Positions 25,320 to 34,006 of a stretch of DNA of 64,000 nt are shown piece by piece (position 1 is the first letter of the stretch; the number at the start of each line of letters is the position of its first letter). The stretch is taken from NCBI RefSeq assembly GCF_047302465.1, contig NZ_CP178621.1, forward strand, positions 1,116,001 through 1,180,000, read 5' to 3'. The notes under the pieces are model-generated. The model was not told the DNA's origin, did not search any database, and saw only the letters and a list, made by a program, of their open reading frames with translations. Made by a program: the position numbers and the translations under genes. The DNA is from JACMRP01 sp047302465 (GTDB taxonomy: Bacteria > Bdellovibrionota > Bdellovibrionia > Bdellovibrionales > Bdellovibrionaceae).

Positions 25320-27341
25320 ATGGATTTAAAAATTCCTCCTGTTGATATTCTTATTGTGGATGACCGCCTCGATGGTTTGATTGCACTCGAGGCGGTGTTG
25401 ACGTTGCCAAATATAAATCTTGTCAGGGCCCAATCTGGTAAAGAGGCCCTGGAACTCTTAACTCGTTATGAGTTTGCGGTGATCTTGTTGGACGTGCAGA
25501 TGCCCGAGATGGACGGGTTTGAAACCGCTCGTCATATTCGTTCAACGGAAAAATACCGTTATACGCCGATTATCTTTGTTACGGCGATCAATAAAGATGA
25601 TAGCCACATTTATCGTGGCTATGAGGTCGGTGCCGTCGATTACATTTTCAAACCTTTTGAGCCGCAGATTCTGCGTTCTAAGGTGGGAATTTTTGTCGAT
25701 TTATTTCTGAAGTCACGTCAGCTGCAAGAACAAAATGCATTGATTCGTGATAGTGAAAGACAGACTCGCTATTTGCAGCTTGCCCAACTTGAAATGGAAA
25801 CTCTGAAGCGTTACCGAAATTTGGCAGACGCAGTTCCCAACATGATTTGGAAATCTAAAGTGGATGGCACTTTGGATTACTTCAATAAAGTTTGGGCAGA
25901 TTATACGGGTCTTAGCTCTGAGCAAAGCGTGGGATCTGGTTGGCAAGAGGCTATTCATCCAAGTGACCTTCGTGGGTTTTTAAAAGCTTGGATGGATTCG
26001 ATGAATTCTGGGGACCCCTTCCAAATCGAGTGTCGTATTCGCCGCCATGACGGTGAGGTTCGATGGCATTGGGTCCGAGCTGTGCCGGAACTTAATACTC
26101 TCGACAAAGTCGTCGCTTGGATTGGGACTTGTACAGACATTCACGATCGCAAATTGGCCGAGAAACTACTTGTTGAAGCTAAAACCATGGCCGTTTCTGC
26201 CAATATTGCGAAGACTCAATTTTTGGCAAATATGAGTCACGAGATCAGAACTCCTTTGAGTGCGATTCTTGGTTTTGCCGAATTGCTTTTGAACCCGGAT
26301 TTAAATTACGAAGAGCGTGTTCAAAGTATCAATACTATCTGTCGTAGTGGTGAGCAGCTTTTAAAACTCATTGATGAGATTTTAGATATTTCAAAAGTAG
26401 AGGCTGGGCATCTCGACATCGAACAAATCGAAGTCGATATGGCAGGACTTCTTAGTGATCTAAAAACTCTGTTGGGAATTAAGTCTCAGACCAAGGGTAT
26501 TGGTCTGGAGTTTATTCTGAATAATGCAATTCCTAAGCGGGTGACAAGTGACCCAACAAGATTGCGGCAGATTTTGCTGAATATGATCAGTAACGCGATC
26601 AAGTTTACGCAAAAAGGCACTGTGAAGTTGGAAATCGGGTGGGAAGAAGCCACCAAAAGTTTCCGCTTCCGTGTTCGCGATACAGGTGTTGGAATCAGTC
26701 AAGAGCAGGCTGAAAAACTCTTTCAACCATTTGTGCAAGTGGATAGCTCGACCACACGCCGTTTTGGCGGTACTGGCTTAGGCTTGGCTCTTTCGCGAAC
26801 ATTGGCGCAAGCCATGGGCGGGAACGTTTACTTAGAAAACAGTAAAGCCGGTGTAGGCAGCAGCTTTATCATTGAAGTGCATACTGAACCTCTGGATGGC
26901 ACCGCTTATCTGGACAAGATCGAAGACATTCTTCGTGTCGACCAAAAACCTTTGGTCAGCGAAGAGGTTGCATCTTTGGAAGGCATCAAGGTGCTCTTGG
27001 TGGAAGACGCGCCAATCAATCAGATTTTGATTGGCCGATTCCTGACCGGAGCCGGAGCACAAGTCGACTTTGCAGATAATGGTTTAGAGGGCGTTAAGAA
27101 AGCAATGAGTGGGGACTACGGCGTTGTCTTGATGGACATTCAAATGCCAGAAATGGACGGCTACGAAGCGACCACCACTTTGCGCAAACAAGGTTACAGC
27201 AGACCCATTATTGCACTCACGGCTCATGCTTTGAAAGAAGATCGAGACCGCTGCTTGCAAGTCGGCTGTTCAGATCATCTGACAAAACCTATTGACCGCA
27301 AAAGGTTAATTTCACAGATCTCACATTTATCACAACACTAA
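25320..27341 (+). CDS. REC-PAS-HisKA-ATPase-REC hybrid sensor kinase
   Basis: This 673-residue cytosolic protein opens with a receiver domain (Asp58 in LLDVQMPEMDG), then a PAS/PAC fold (about 150-280, with WKSKVDGTLDYFNKVW). HisKA follows with SHEIRTPL (His307), then an ATPase domain (NMISNAIKFT, DTGVGIS, GGTGLGL) and a C-terminal receiver with Asp606 (LMDIQMPEMDG). It lies 15 nt after the poly-HAMP kinase gene, so the two are very likely cotranscribed. An N-terminal receiver suggests it is itself phosphorylated by another kinase, possibly its neighbour. No Hpt domain or output regulator is encoded next to it. TGAGG precedes the ATG by 5 nt. Confidence 0.93.
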   Translation: MDLKIPPVDILIVDDRLDGLIALEAVLTLPNINLVRAQSGKEALELLTRYEFAVILLDVQMPEMDGFETARHIRSTEKYRYTPIIFVTAINKDDSHIYRGYEVGAVDYIFKPFEPQILRSKVGIFVDLFLKSRQLQEQNALIRDSERQTRYLQLAQLEMETLKRYRNLADAVPNMIWKSKVDGTLDYFNKVWADYTGLSSEQSVGSGWQEAIHPSDLRGFLKAWMDSMNSGDPFQIECRIRRHDGEVRWHWVRAVPELNTLDKVVAWIGTCTDIHDRKLAEKLLVEAKTMAVSANIAKTQFLANMSHEIRTPLSAILGFAELLLNPDLNYEERVQSINTICRSGEQLLKLIDEILDISKVEAGHLDIEQIEVDMAGLLSDLKTLLGIKSQTKGIGLEFILNNAIPKRVTSDPTRLRQILLNMISNAIKFTQKGTVKLEIGWEEATKSFRFRVRDTGVGISQEQAEKLFQPFVQVDSSTTRRFGGTGLGLALSRTLAQAMGGNVYLENSKAGVGSSFIIEVHTEPLDGTAYLDKIEDILRVDQKPLVSEEVASLEGIKVLLVEDAPINQILIGRFLTGAGAQVDFADNGLEGVKKAMSGDYGVVLMDIQMPEMDGYEATTTLRKQGYSRPIIALTAHALKEDRDRCLQVGCSDHLTKPIDRKRLISQISHLSQH

Positions 27342-27352
27342 CTGGGTTTTGT

Positions 27353-27533
27353 TTTCGAACCGGGGATTTGAAGTGAGGGGGAAGGGCTTAGGGCTCTTCC
27401 CGTCGGGGGTCGGCCTTCCGGGCCTTCGCAAGCGCCACGCCGTTGGCGTGGTTCGCGCCATCGTGGCGCCGCTTGAAGCCCCCTTTGGAAAGATCCCTAA
27501 GCCCTTCCCCCTCACTTCAAATTTGCTTCGAAA
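27353..27533. repeat. Long palindromic element B
   Basis: Perfect 28-bp arms at 27366-27393 and 27495-27522 (starting ATTTGAAGTGAGG), extended by TTTCGAA/TTCGAAA at the outer edges. The GC-rich interior contains CCACGCC-GTT-GGCGTGG and shares its core with element A (27412-27430 and 27455-27480). It lies between convergent genes, just after the kinase operon. Confidence 0.8.
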
Positions 27534-27589
27534 TTGTTGGTTTGGCGCTTCTACTTTAAGAACATAGGAATTTTTTGGTGTGCAGAAAT

Positions 27590-27619
27590 AAAAAACGAGC
27601 TTGGTTAGAGCTCGTTTTT
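27590..27619 (-). terminator. Terminator downstream of lpdA
   Basis: A stem AAAACGAGCT/AGCTCGTTTT with a TGGTTAG loop and A/T runs on both sides; it reads as a rho-independent terminator on the minus strand after lpdA and may act in both directions. Confidence 0.8.
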
Positions 27620-27649
27620 CTACTCTGGAACTATTTGTATTTTCTTTTC

Positions 27650-29062
27650 TTACATTTGGCGCTGGCGTTTTTCGACTGCCAGTGCAGCTTCGCGAACCGC
27701 TTCGCTCAGAGTAGGGTGGGCGTGGAAAGATCTTGCTAGATCTTCGCTGCTGCCGCCGAATTCCATGCAGACCACGATTTCGTGGATCAGTTCAGAGACA
27801 CCTGGGCCCACTAGGTGTGCGCCCAATAGACGATCTGTCTTTTTGTCGGCGATGATTTTTACGAAACCTTCTGTGAAACCTTTTGCACGGGCGCGGCCGT
27901 TTGCCATGAATGGGAATTTACCCACGTTGATTTCGCGGCCTTGGGCTTTTGCTTGTTCTTCAGTGATACCCACAGACGCGATTTCAGGGTGCGTGTAGAT
28001 GATGCCAGGAACTGTTTCGTAGTTCACGTGACCTGCGCCACCAGCTAGCATTTCTGCAACAGCTACGCCTTCTTCTTCCGCTTTATGCGCAAGCATAGGG
28101 CCTTGTACGACGTCGCCGATCGCGTAAATGCCAGGAACAGTCGTTTGATAGTGTTTATCGATGATGATTCTACCTTGAGGATCTTTTTGAACGCCGACTT
28201 CTTCGCAGCCCAAGCCTGTCGAGAATGCTTTACGACCCGTAGAAACAAGCACGACATCGGCTTTCATCGTTTGAGATTTTCCATCAGCTAAAGATTCATA
28301 AGTGACTTCGACGCCTTTGTCAGAAGATTTAGAACCTGTGACTTTCGTAGAAAGAAGGAACTTCACGCCTTCTTTCTCCATATTTTTTCTAAGCACGTTC
28401 ATGCAGTCTTGATCCATTGGACCGCCCAAGCGATCTGCGTACTCGATCACAGTTACTTCAGCACCCAAGCGCTGCCATACAGAACCGAGCTCAAGACCGA
28501 TCACGCCGCCACCAACAACGATCATTGTTTTTGGAACTTCAGAAAGTGCCAATGCCCCAGTATTCGAGACAATGCGTTTTTCATCGAATTTCAAGAATGG
28601 GAGTTCCACGGGAACAGAGCCCGTTGCGATCACGATGCTTTTTGCAGTGATCACTTGTTTTGTGCCATCAGCCGCAGTCACTTCAACAGAACCAGGTTTT
28701 AGGATTTTACCAACACCTTGAAACGGAGTGATTTTGTTTTTCTTAAACAAGAAAGCAATACCTTCAGTGTTTGTTTTTACAACTTTGTCCTTACGAGACA
28801 TCATCGTTGGCAAATCCAATTCGAATTTGCTGATCTTGATACCGTGGCCTGCAAGATCATGTTGAACCGCCTGATAGTGTTCAGAGCTTTCCAAAAGTGC
28901 TTTTGAAGGAATGCAACCGACGTTCAGGCATGTGCCGCCGTAAGTTTTGTCTTTCTCAATGATGGCAGTTTTAAGCCCCAATTGCGCAGCACGAATCGCG
29001 CCGACATAACCGCCAGGACCAGAACCGATAACGACAAGATCAAATTGAGTTGATTCAGACAT
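27650..29062 (-). CDS. lpdA: Dihydrolipoyl dehydrogenase (E3)
   Basis: This 470-residue flavoenzyme reoxidises the dihydrolipoyl groups of 2-oxoacid dehydrogenase complexes using NAD. Motifs are GSGPGGYVGAIRAA (FAD), the redox disulfide GGTCLNVGC with Cys45 and Cys50, a second Rossmann motif VGGGVIGLELG and the C-terminal HPTLSE with His449 and Glu454. ATG 29062 is preferred over one 9 nt upstream because AAGGAT is then 7 nt away. It reads the same way as sucA and sucB but is separated from them by a terminator and a small exported-protein gene, so its transcript may start at that gene's promoter. Confidence 0.95.
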   Translation of the reverse strand: MSESTQFDLVVIGSGPGGYVGAIRAAQLGLKTAIIEKDKTYGGTCLNVGCIPSKALLESSEHYQAVQHDLAGHGIKISKFELDLPTMMSRKDKVVKTNTEGIAFLFKKNKITPFQGVGKILKPGSVEVTAADGTKQVITAKSIVIATGSVPVELPFLKFDEKRIVSNTGALALSEVPKTMIVVGGGVIGLELGSVWQRLGAEVTVIEYADRLGGPMDQDCMNVLRKNMEKEGVKFLLSTKVTGSKSSDKGVEVTYESLADGKSQTMKADVVLVSTGRKAFSTGLGCEEVGVQKDPQGRIIIDKHYQTTVPGIYAIGDVVQGPMLAHKAEEEGVAVAEMLAGGAGHVNYETVPGIIYTHPEIASVGITEEQAKAQGREINVGKFPFMANGRARAKGFTEGFVKIIADKKTDRLLGAHLVGPGVSELIHEIVVCMEFGGSSEDLARSFHAHPTLSEAVREAALAVEKRQRQM

Positions 29063-29148
29063 AAAGAGCATCCTTCTAGATGAGTTATACTCTTTCTGTA
29101 TACGCTATAGACGGCGAGGGGTCACGCCGGAAGCTTCGCATTACGGAC

Positions 29149-29520
29149 TTAAGGACACGCGATCTGAGCTTCGTCGTGCGCTATAGAAGCGCGGAGCATG
29201 GCTTTCATCTCGGTGACAAGATTGATGTAAGGAAAGAGCACATAGCCATCTTGATTGGCATCAGGGTGCCCTGGCAGGTATTTAATGATGGTGTCGTCAT
29301 GCAGAACGACATCGCAGTTTTGACCCTTACAAACCCATTCCTGTCTGCGGTAAGGCCCTCCGTCAGGAGTACGAGTTGTATTCACATTGGCTAAATTAGA
29401 AGCGATTACGTTCATTTCATTGCGCGTATTCTTTTTGATTTCACAGGCATCGGAAATTTTTGCCGAGGCCAAAGACAATGAAGAAACCAATATCAAACTT
29501 GCAAAGAGAATGAAACGCAT
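29149..29520 (-). CDS. Sec-exported FlgC-like small protein
   Basis: This 123-residue protein has a clear Sec signal (1-20, ending ASA), then a domain that reads like a shortened flagellar proximal rod protein FlgC: VIASNLANVNTTRTPDGG near the N-terminus, followed by PGHPDANQDGYVLFP and INLVTEMKAMLRAS. True FlgC is about 135 residues, exported by the flagellar apparatus without a Sec signal, and has no such Cys. Four Cys (DACEI, WVCKGQNC and IACP) suggest disulfides in the periplasm. AGGGGG lies 6 nt before the ATG and a TATAAT box further upstream. It sits between sucB and lpdA. Role unknown. Confidence 0.8.
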   Translation of the reverse strand: MRFILFASLILVSSLSLASAKISDACEIKKNTRNEMNVIASNLANVNTTRTPDGGPYRRQEWVCKGQNCDVVLHDDTIIKYLPGHPDANQDGYVLFPYINLVTEMKAMLRASIAHDEAQIACP

Positions 29521-29529
29521 CGAACCCCC

Positions 29530-29546
29530 TGTATATGAATATTATA
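29530..29546 (-). promoter_or_regulatory. -10 box for the FlgC-like gene
   Basis: On the minus strand TATAAT occupies 29541-29546, which would place transcription start about 13 nt before the ATG at 29520. No strong -35 is visible; the best AT-rich hexamer lies about 17 nt upstream. It lies after the sucB terminator, so this gene and perhaps lpdA can be expressed apart from sucAB. Confidence 0.5.
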
Positions 29547-29658
29547 CTCAAAGGAGGGGGAAATTGAATGAAGGCGAATGTCTAGAAAAGCTGGCTTGAG
29601 AGTCATTGTCCGTGGTTTTCCCCAGGACTTTAGTTAGAAACTGGTCTTATTCGGGTAT

Positions 29659-29692
29659 AAAAAAAAGCCCGGTTCATCACCGGGCTTTTTTG
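29659..29692 (-). terminator. Terminator downstream of sucB
   Basis: AAGCCCGG and CCGGGCTT pair around a TTCATCA loop with long A and T runs on both sides, 14 nt after the sucB stop on the minus strand. It is a strong bidirectional-looking terminator and separates sucAB from the FlgC-like gene. Confidence 0.92.
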
Positions 29693-29705
29693 TTGGAACT
29701 ATTTC

Positions 29706-30989
29706 TTATACTTCAAGCAAGAGGCGCTCTGGATCTTCAACGTTCTCTTTGATGCGAACGAGGAAGCTAACCGCTTCTTTGCCATCGATGATTCTGTGAT
29801 CGTAAGTCAAAGCGACGTACATCATTGGACGAACTTCAACTTTACCGTTGATCGCAACAGGGCGGTCTTGGATTTTGTGCAGACCCAAGATCGCGCTCTG
29901 AGGAGCGTTCAAGATCGGAGTCGACATCAAAGAGCCGAATACGCCACCATTCGTGATAGAGAATGTACCGCCGTTCAAATCATCCAAAGAGATTTTACCG
30001 TCGCGGCCTTTTCCTGCCAAGTCACGGATCGCAAGTTCTACACCTGCCAATGACAAATTGTCAGCATCCTTGATGTTAGGAACCATCAAGCCTTTTTCAG
30101 TCGATACTGCGATACCGATGTTGTAGTAGTTATGGAATTCGATGTCGTTACCAACGATCCATGCATTTACAGCAGGGAACTCTTTCAAAGCCTCAACAGC
30201 TGCTTTTACGAAGAAGCCATTGAAACCCAAGTTCACGCCATACTTTTCTTTGAACTTGTCTTTGTACTTCGCACGAAGCTCAGTCGCTTTAGACATATCG
30301 ATTTCGTTGAAAGTAGTTAGCAAAGCAGCATTGTGCTGAGCTTGAACCAACTTTTCAGCGATACGCTTACGGATTGTTGTCATTGGAACCAGTTTCTTGT
30401 CGCCTTGCTTAGAAGGACCACGAGGAACTGGAACAACTGTTGGAGCTGCCGGGGCTTTTGCTTCTTTCGCAGCCGGAGCTGGTGCTGAAGTAGCAGATGG
30501 TGCCGCACCTGGCGTTGCTGTCAAAACATCACCTTTTGTCAGGCGACCATCTTTGCCAGTTCCAGCGATTGAAGAAGGATCCAAACCTTTTTCAGTCACG
30601 ATTCTGTTCACAGCAGGGGACAAGTGTTGGTTCGCACCGCTTGTTGCACCTGCAGCTGGTTGTGGAGGTGGTGCTGCTGGCTTATCAAAAGCCGCGGCCG
30701 CCGCAGAAATCGCGCTAGTCACATTTGCATTGCCACTTGCTGCAGCGGGCTTGCCTTCAGTGTCGATGTAACCAACCGTCGCACCGATGAGGACGGTTTG
30801 ACCTGCCGGAGTTGTGATGTGAAGAACGCCGTCGTTCTCTGCCACAACTTCAACGCTGGCTTTATCGGTTTCGATATTCATCAAGATCTCATTGCGCTTA
30901 ACGAATTCGCCGTCTTTTTTTGTCCAGCTACCGATAGTAGCTTCACTGATAGATTCACCAACTGTGGGAATTTTTAAATCGATTTTCAT
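29706..30989 (-). CDS. sucB: Dihydrolipoyl succinyltransferase (E2 of 2-oxoglutarate dehydrogenase)
   Basis: This 427-residue protein has an N-terminal lipoyl domain with Lys43 in ETDKASVEV and an Ala/Pro-rich linker. A peripheral-subunit-binding domain follows (about 122-155, LSPAVNRIVTEKGLDPSSI), then a second linker and the catalytic domain ending in YDHRIIDGKEA with His398. These are the marks of SucB, which carries the succinyl group to CoA. It follows sucA by 5 nt in the same operon and ends at a strong terminator. Only one lipoyl domain is present, as is usual for SucB. Confidence 0.96.
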   Translation of the reverse strand: MKIDLKIPTVGESISEATIGSWTKKDGEFVKRNEILMNIETDKASVEVVAENDGVLHITTPAGQTVLIGATVGYIDTEGKPAAASGNANVTSAISAAAAAFDKPAAPPPQPAAGATSGANQHLSPAVNRIVTEKGLDPSSIAGTGKDGRLTKGDVLTATPGAAPSATSAPAPAAKEAKAPAAPTVVPVPRGPSKQGDKKLVPMTTIRKRIAEKLVQAQHNAALLTTFNEIDMSKATELRAKYKDKFKEKYGVNLGFNGFFVKAAVEALKEFPAVNAWIVGNDIEFHNYYNIGIAVSTEKGLMVPNIKDADNLSLAGVELAIRDLAGKGRDGKISLDDLNGGTFSITNGGVFGSLMSTPILNAPQSAILGLHKIQDRPVAINGKVEVRPMMYVALTYDHRIIDGKEAVSFLVRIKENVEDPERLLLEV

Positions 30990-30994
30990 TGCTG

Positions 30995-33703
30995 TTACCC
31001 CTTAAAGCATCCTTGAATAATTTCATTTTGATCAATTTGGTGTCTGTAAACGGAACCTGTCGCAGGTGAAGAGCGCTCTGGGCGTCCCACGTACTTCACT
31101 TCCAGTTTCAGACCTTCTTGTGCGATCGTCTCTACGAACTTGAAGTACACATTCTGGAAAGAACCCATGTTTTTCGGTTCTTCTTGAGCCCAGATCAAGT
31201 TCTTCAACTTCGGATAAGACTTAAGCACTTCTGCAATTTGTTTCGCCGGGAACGGGTAGACCTGTTCCACACGAATCAGTGCAACATTTTCTTTTTTGTT
31301 CTTTTCACGTTCTTCAAGCAAATCGTAGTAAAGCTTACCGCTGACAAACACTGCGGTGTCTACTTTCGATTTATCGACTGTGTCAGGAATCACTTCTTGG
31401 AATTGTCCATTTGCCAAGTCTTCCAAAGTGGAAACGGCTTTTGGATAACGAAGAAGCTTCTTCGGACTCATCACGATCATTGGCTTACGGAAATCACGCT
31501 TCATCTGACGACGAAGAGCATGGAAAATCTGCGCCGGAGTCGTCAGGTTCACAACCTGCATGTTGTTCTGAGCGCAAAGTTGTAAGAAACGCTCCATACG
31601 GGCTGAGCTATGCTCAGGTCCTTGGCCTTCGTATCCATGAGGAAGAAGAAGAACCAGACCGCACATTTGTTGCCACTTCGATTCGCCACTGCTCAAGAAT
31701 TGGTCGATGATGATTTGCGCACCATTGGCGAAGTCACCGAACTGAGCTTCCCACAAAGTCAGGAATGTCGGATCGCAAATCGCGTTTCCGTACTCGTAAC
31801 CAAGAACTGCGTACTCAGACAAGATAGAGTCATAAACACAGAACTCAACTTTGTCGCCGTTGACTTGATCAAGAGCAAAGTAAGACTCATTAGTTTTAAC
31901 GTCGTACAAACCCGCATGACGGTGAGTAAACGTACCGCGTACGCAGTCTTGACCGGTCAAACGAACAGACGTGCCTTCGCTGAGGAGTGAGCCATAAGCC
32001 AAAAGTTCGCCCATGCCCCAATCGATAGGCTCTTTACCTGCAGCCATGTTTTTACGAGATTCCAAAAGTTTGATCAATTTTGGATGTGGCGTAAAGCTTG
32101 CTGGGTATTCACCCAATTTTGTGCCGATGTCTTTCAAAACCTTGATGTCCACTTTCGTGTTCACTGGTTTCAACATGTCATCGCCAGTGCCTTTACGAAG
32201 GCCCTTCCAGAAACCATCAAACTTGAATGGCTGGATTTTTGGCGGATTCTTTTTAGTTTCGTCGTAAACTTTTTGAAGAGCATCGAAACGCTCTTGGAAA
32301 GCATCGTCGTAGAATTTCTGATCAATCACATTTTCACGGATCAATTGCTTACCGTAGATCTCGCGCAATGTTGGGTGCTTCTTGATGATATCGTACATCA
32401 ATGGCTGCGTGAATGCAGGTTCGTCACCCTCATTGTGACCAAATCTGCGGTAGCAGATCATGTTGATCACGATGTCACGGCCACGTTCTTGACGGAAGCG
32501 GATTGCGATGTCCATCGCGCGCACACAACCTTCTGCATCGTCACCGTTCACATGAATCACTGGAGTCGCCAAAACTTTTGCCGTGTCAGAAGCATAGTGA
32601 GAAGAACGACCGTTTTCTGGATTTGTCGTGAAGCCAACTTGGTTATCGACCACGATGTGGATTGTACCACCCACAGTGTAGCCTTTTACTTGCGACATTT
32701 GGAATGTCTCAAGGTTCACACCTTGAGAAGAGAACGCCGCGTCCCCGTGAATCAAAACAGGAACAACAGTCTTACGCTCTTTCGTATCTAGTCTGCGACG
32801 TTGAGCCGCACGAGCCATCCCAAGAACAACTGGATTTACCGCTTCCAAGTGAGAAGGGTTGAACGCCAAAGTCACTTGGCATTTGCCGTTTGGAGTGTCC
32901 TTTTGGGAGACATAACCCAAGTGGTATTTCACGTCGCCATCGAAGTCGTCGATTGGAACTGCAAGCTCTGTCGGTCCGTTGAAGTCTGCGAAGATATACT
33001 CTGTCGCTTTACCCATGAAGTTCGCAAGAACGTTCACGCGACCACGATGGGCCATACCGATCATGACTTCTTGAACTTTCAAACCAGTTCCGCGTTGAAC
33101 CAATGTTTCAAGCATTGGCATCATGCCGTCAGCACCCTCGATCGAGAAGCGCTTTGTACCCACATAACGAGTGTGAATGAATTTTTCCAAAGCTTCGGCG
33201 CGATTTAGAGAAGTGAAAGTTTGTTTCTTCTCTTCGCCAGTCAGTTTGAAAGGGGAAGTTTCGAATTCTTTGATGAACCAGTTGCGAACTTCCGGAAGTG
33301 CTTCTGCCACTTGCACGCTGATCTTGCTGCAGTAGCAAGCGCGAAGGTGAGCGATGATTTCACGAAGGCTTGCGTTTGGCTTGCCAACGATTTTTCCGAT
33401 TTGGAATTTTTGTTCCAAGTCTTTGTCAGAAAGATTGAAGCGACCTAAAGCCAATTGATCTGAAGGCGCCGGAGTGTTTGTGAGAGGATCAAGTTGCGCC
33501 TCGAAGTGACCGTAGTTACGGTACGCAGTGATCAAGTGATAAACATCGAGTTCTTTTTCAGAAAGACCAAGACTGCCCTCTTGACCAAACTCCAAACCTT
33601 GGAAGAAGTGTTGCCAGTCTTGGCTGACACTTTCAGGATTGGATTTGAATTGTTTGTAAAGCTCTTCAATAATTTCCAAATTAGCTCGGCTTGCAAAGTT
33701 CAC
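30995..33703 (-). CDS. sucA: 2-oxoglutarate dehydrogenase E1
   Basis: This 902-residue thiamine-diphosphate enzyme starts at a GTG with AAGGAT about 8 nt upstream. The N-terminus carries the small E1o helix region typical of SucA (IEELYKQFKSNPESVSQDW). MAHRGRVNVLANF, HGDAAFSSQGV and the long C-terminal transketolase-like domain are seen. It decarboxylates 2-oxoglutarate and reductively succinylates the E2 lipoyl group. sucB follows after 5 nt. The leader upstream folds into a long hairpin. The length fits the family (about 900-940). Confidence 0.96.
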   Translation of the reverse strand: MNFASRANLEIIEELYKQFKSNPESVSQDWQHFFQGLEFGQEGSLGLSEKELDVYHLITAYRNYGHFEAQLDPLTNTPAPSDQLALGRFNLSDKDLEQKFQIGKIVGKPNASLREIIAHLRACYCSKISVQVAEALPEVRNWFIKEFETSPFKLTGEEKKQTFTSLNRAEALEKFIHTRYVGTKRFSIEGADGMMPMLETLVQRGTGLKVQEVMIGMAHRGRVNVLANFMGKATEYIFADFNGPTELAVPIDDFDGDVKYHLGYVSQKDTPNGKCQVTLAFNPSHLEAVNPVVLGMARAAQRRRLDTKERKTVVPVLIHGDAAFSSQGVNLETFQMSQVKGYTVGGTIHIVVDNQVGFTTNPENGRSSHYASDTAKVLATPVIHVNGDDAEGCVRAMDIAIRFRQERGRDIVINMICYRRFGHNEGDEPAFTQPLMYDIIKKHPTLREIYGKQLIRENVIDQKFYDDAFQERFDALQKVYDETKKNPPKIQPFKFDGFWKGLRKGTGDDMLKPVNTKVDIKVLKDIGTKLGEYPASFTPHPKLIKLLESRKNMAAGKEPIDWGMGELLAYGSLLSEGTSVRLTGQDCVRGTFTHRHAGLYDVKTNESYFALDQVNGDKVEFCVYDSILSEYAVLGYEYGNAICDPTFLTLWEAQFGDFANGAQIIIDQFLSSGESKWQQMCGLVLLLPHGYEGQGPEHSSARMERFLQLCAQNNMQVVNLTTPAQIFHALRRQMKRDFRKPMIVMSPKKLLRYPKAVSTLEDLANGQFQEVIPDTVDKSKVDTAVFVSGKLYYDLLEEREKNKKENVALIRVEQVYPFPAKQIAEVLKSYPKLKNLIWAQEEPKNMGSFQNVYFKFVETIAQEGLKLEVKYVGRPERSSPATGSVYRHQIDQNEIIQGCFKG

Positions 33704-33725
33704 GGCTTATGATCCTTTTTAGTTA

Positions 33726-33826
33726 GAAGCTATTTCCTAGAGCCAAATCCTTCGTTGTTCGTCCTAGCAGTACGCTATGTACAGCGTCGTCCTCACGCCT
33801 TGGCTTTGACTCTATGAAATAGCTTC
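33726..33826 (-). promoter_or_regulatory. Long hairpin in the sucA leader region
   Basis: Within the 303-bp gap between sucA and gpmA, arms at 33726-33747 and 33805-33826 pair over 22 nt with two mismatches (GAAGCTATTTC with GAAATAGCTTC, then TAGAG with CTCTA). The loop contains a smaller stem CGCT-ATGTAC-AGCG at 33773-33786 and two copies of TCGTCCT. It lies about 23 nt upstream of the sucA start, so it could be transcribed as a structured leader. I recognise no named riboswitch. The rest of the gap (33827-34006) shows only the gpmA RBS. Confidence 0.6.
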
Positions 33827-34006
33827 AATTCTTAACCTCTGTTTTTTCAAAATCTCGAGTCGTCGTCACTGATTAATGCGCGGCAAAACACAAAGCTTTT
33901 GATAGACAGAAAACGCTCTTAGGATAATCCTTTTTGTGGCCTCTGAGAACCTGTATCGGTCACGATCCAGGGGCAAAATTTTCCTAAACCTTTGCAGGAG
34001 TTCAAG

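Noticed and set aside
29080..29394. Plus-strand frame opposite the FlgC-like gene
   Set aside because: It is antisense to a gene with a signal peptide, RBS and promoter, and its own sequence has no signal, RBS or family features.
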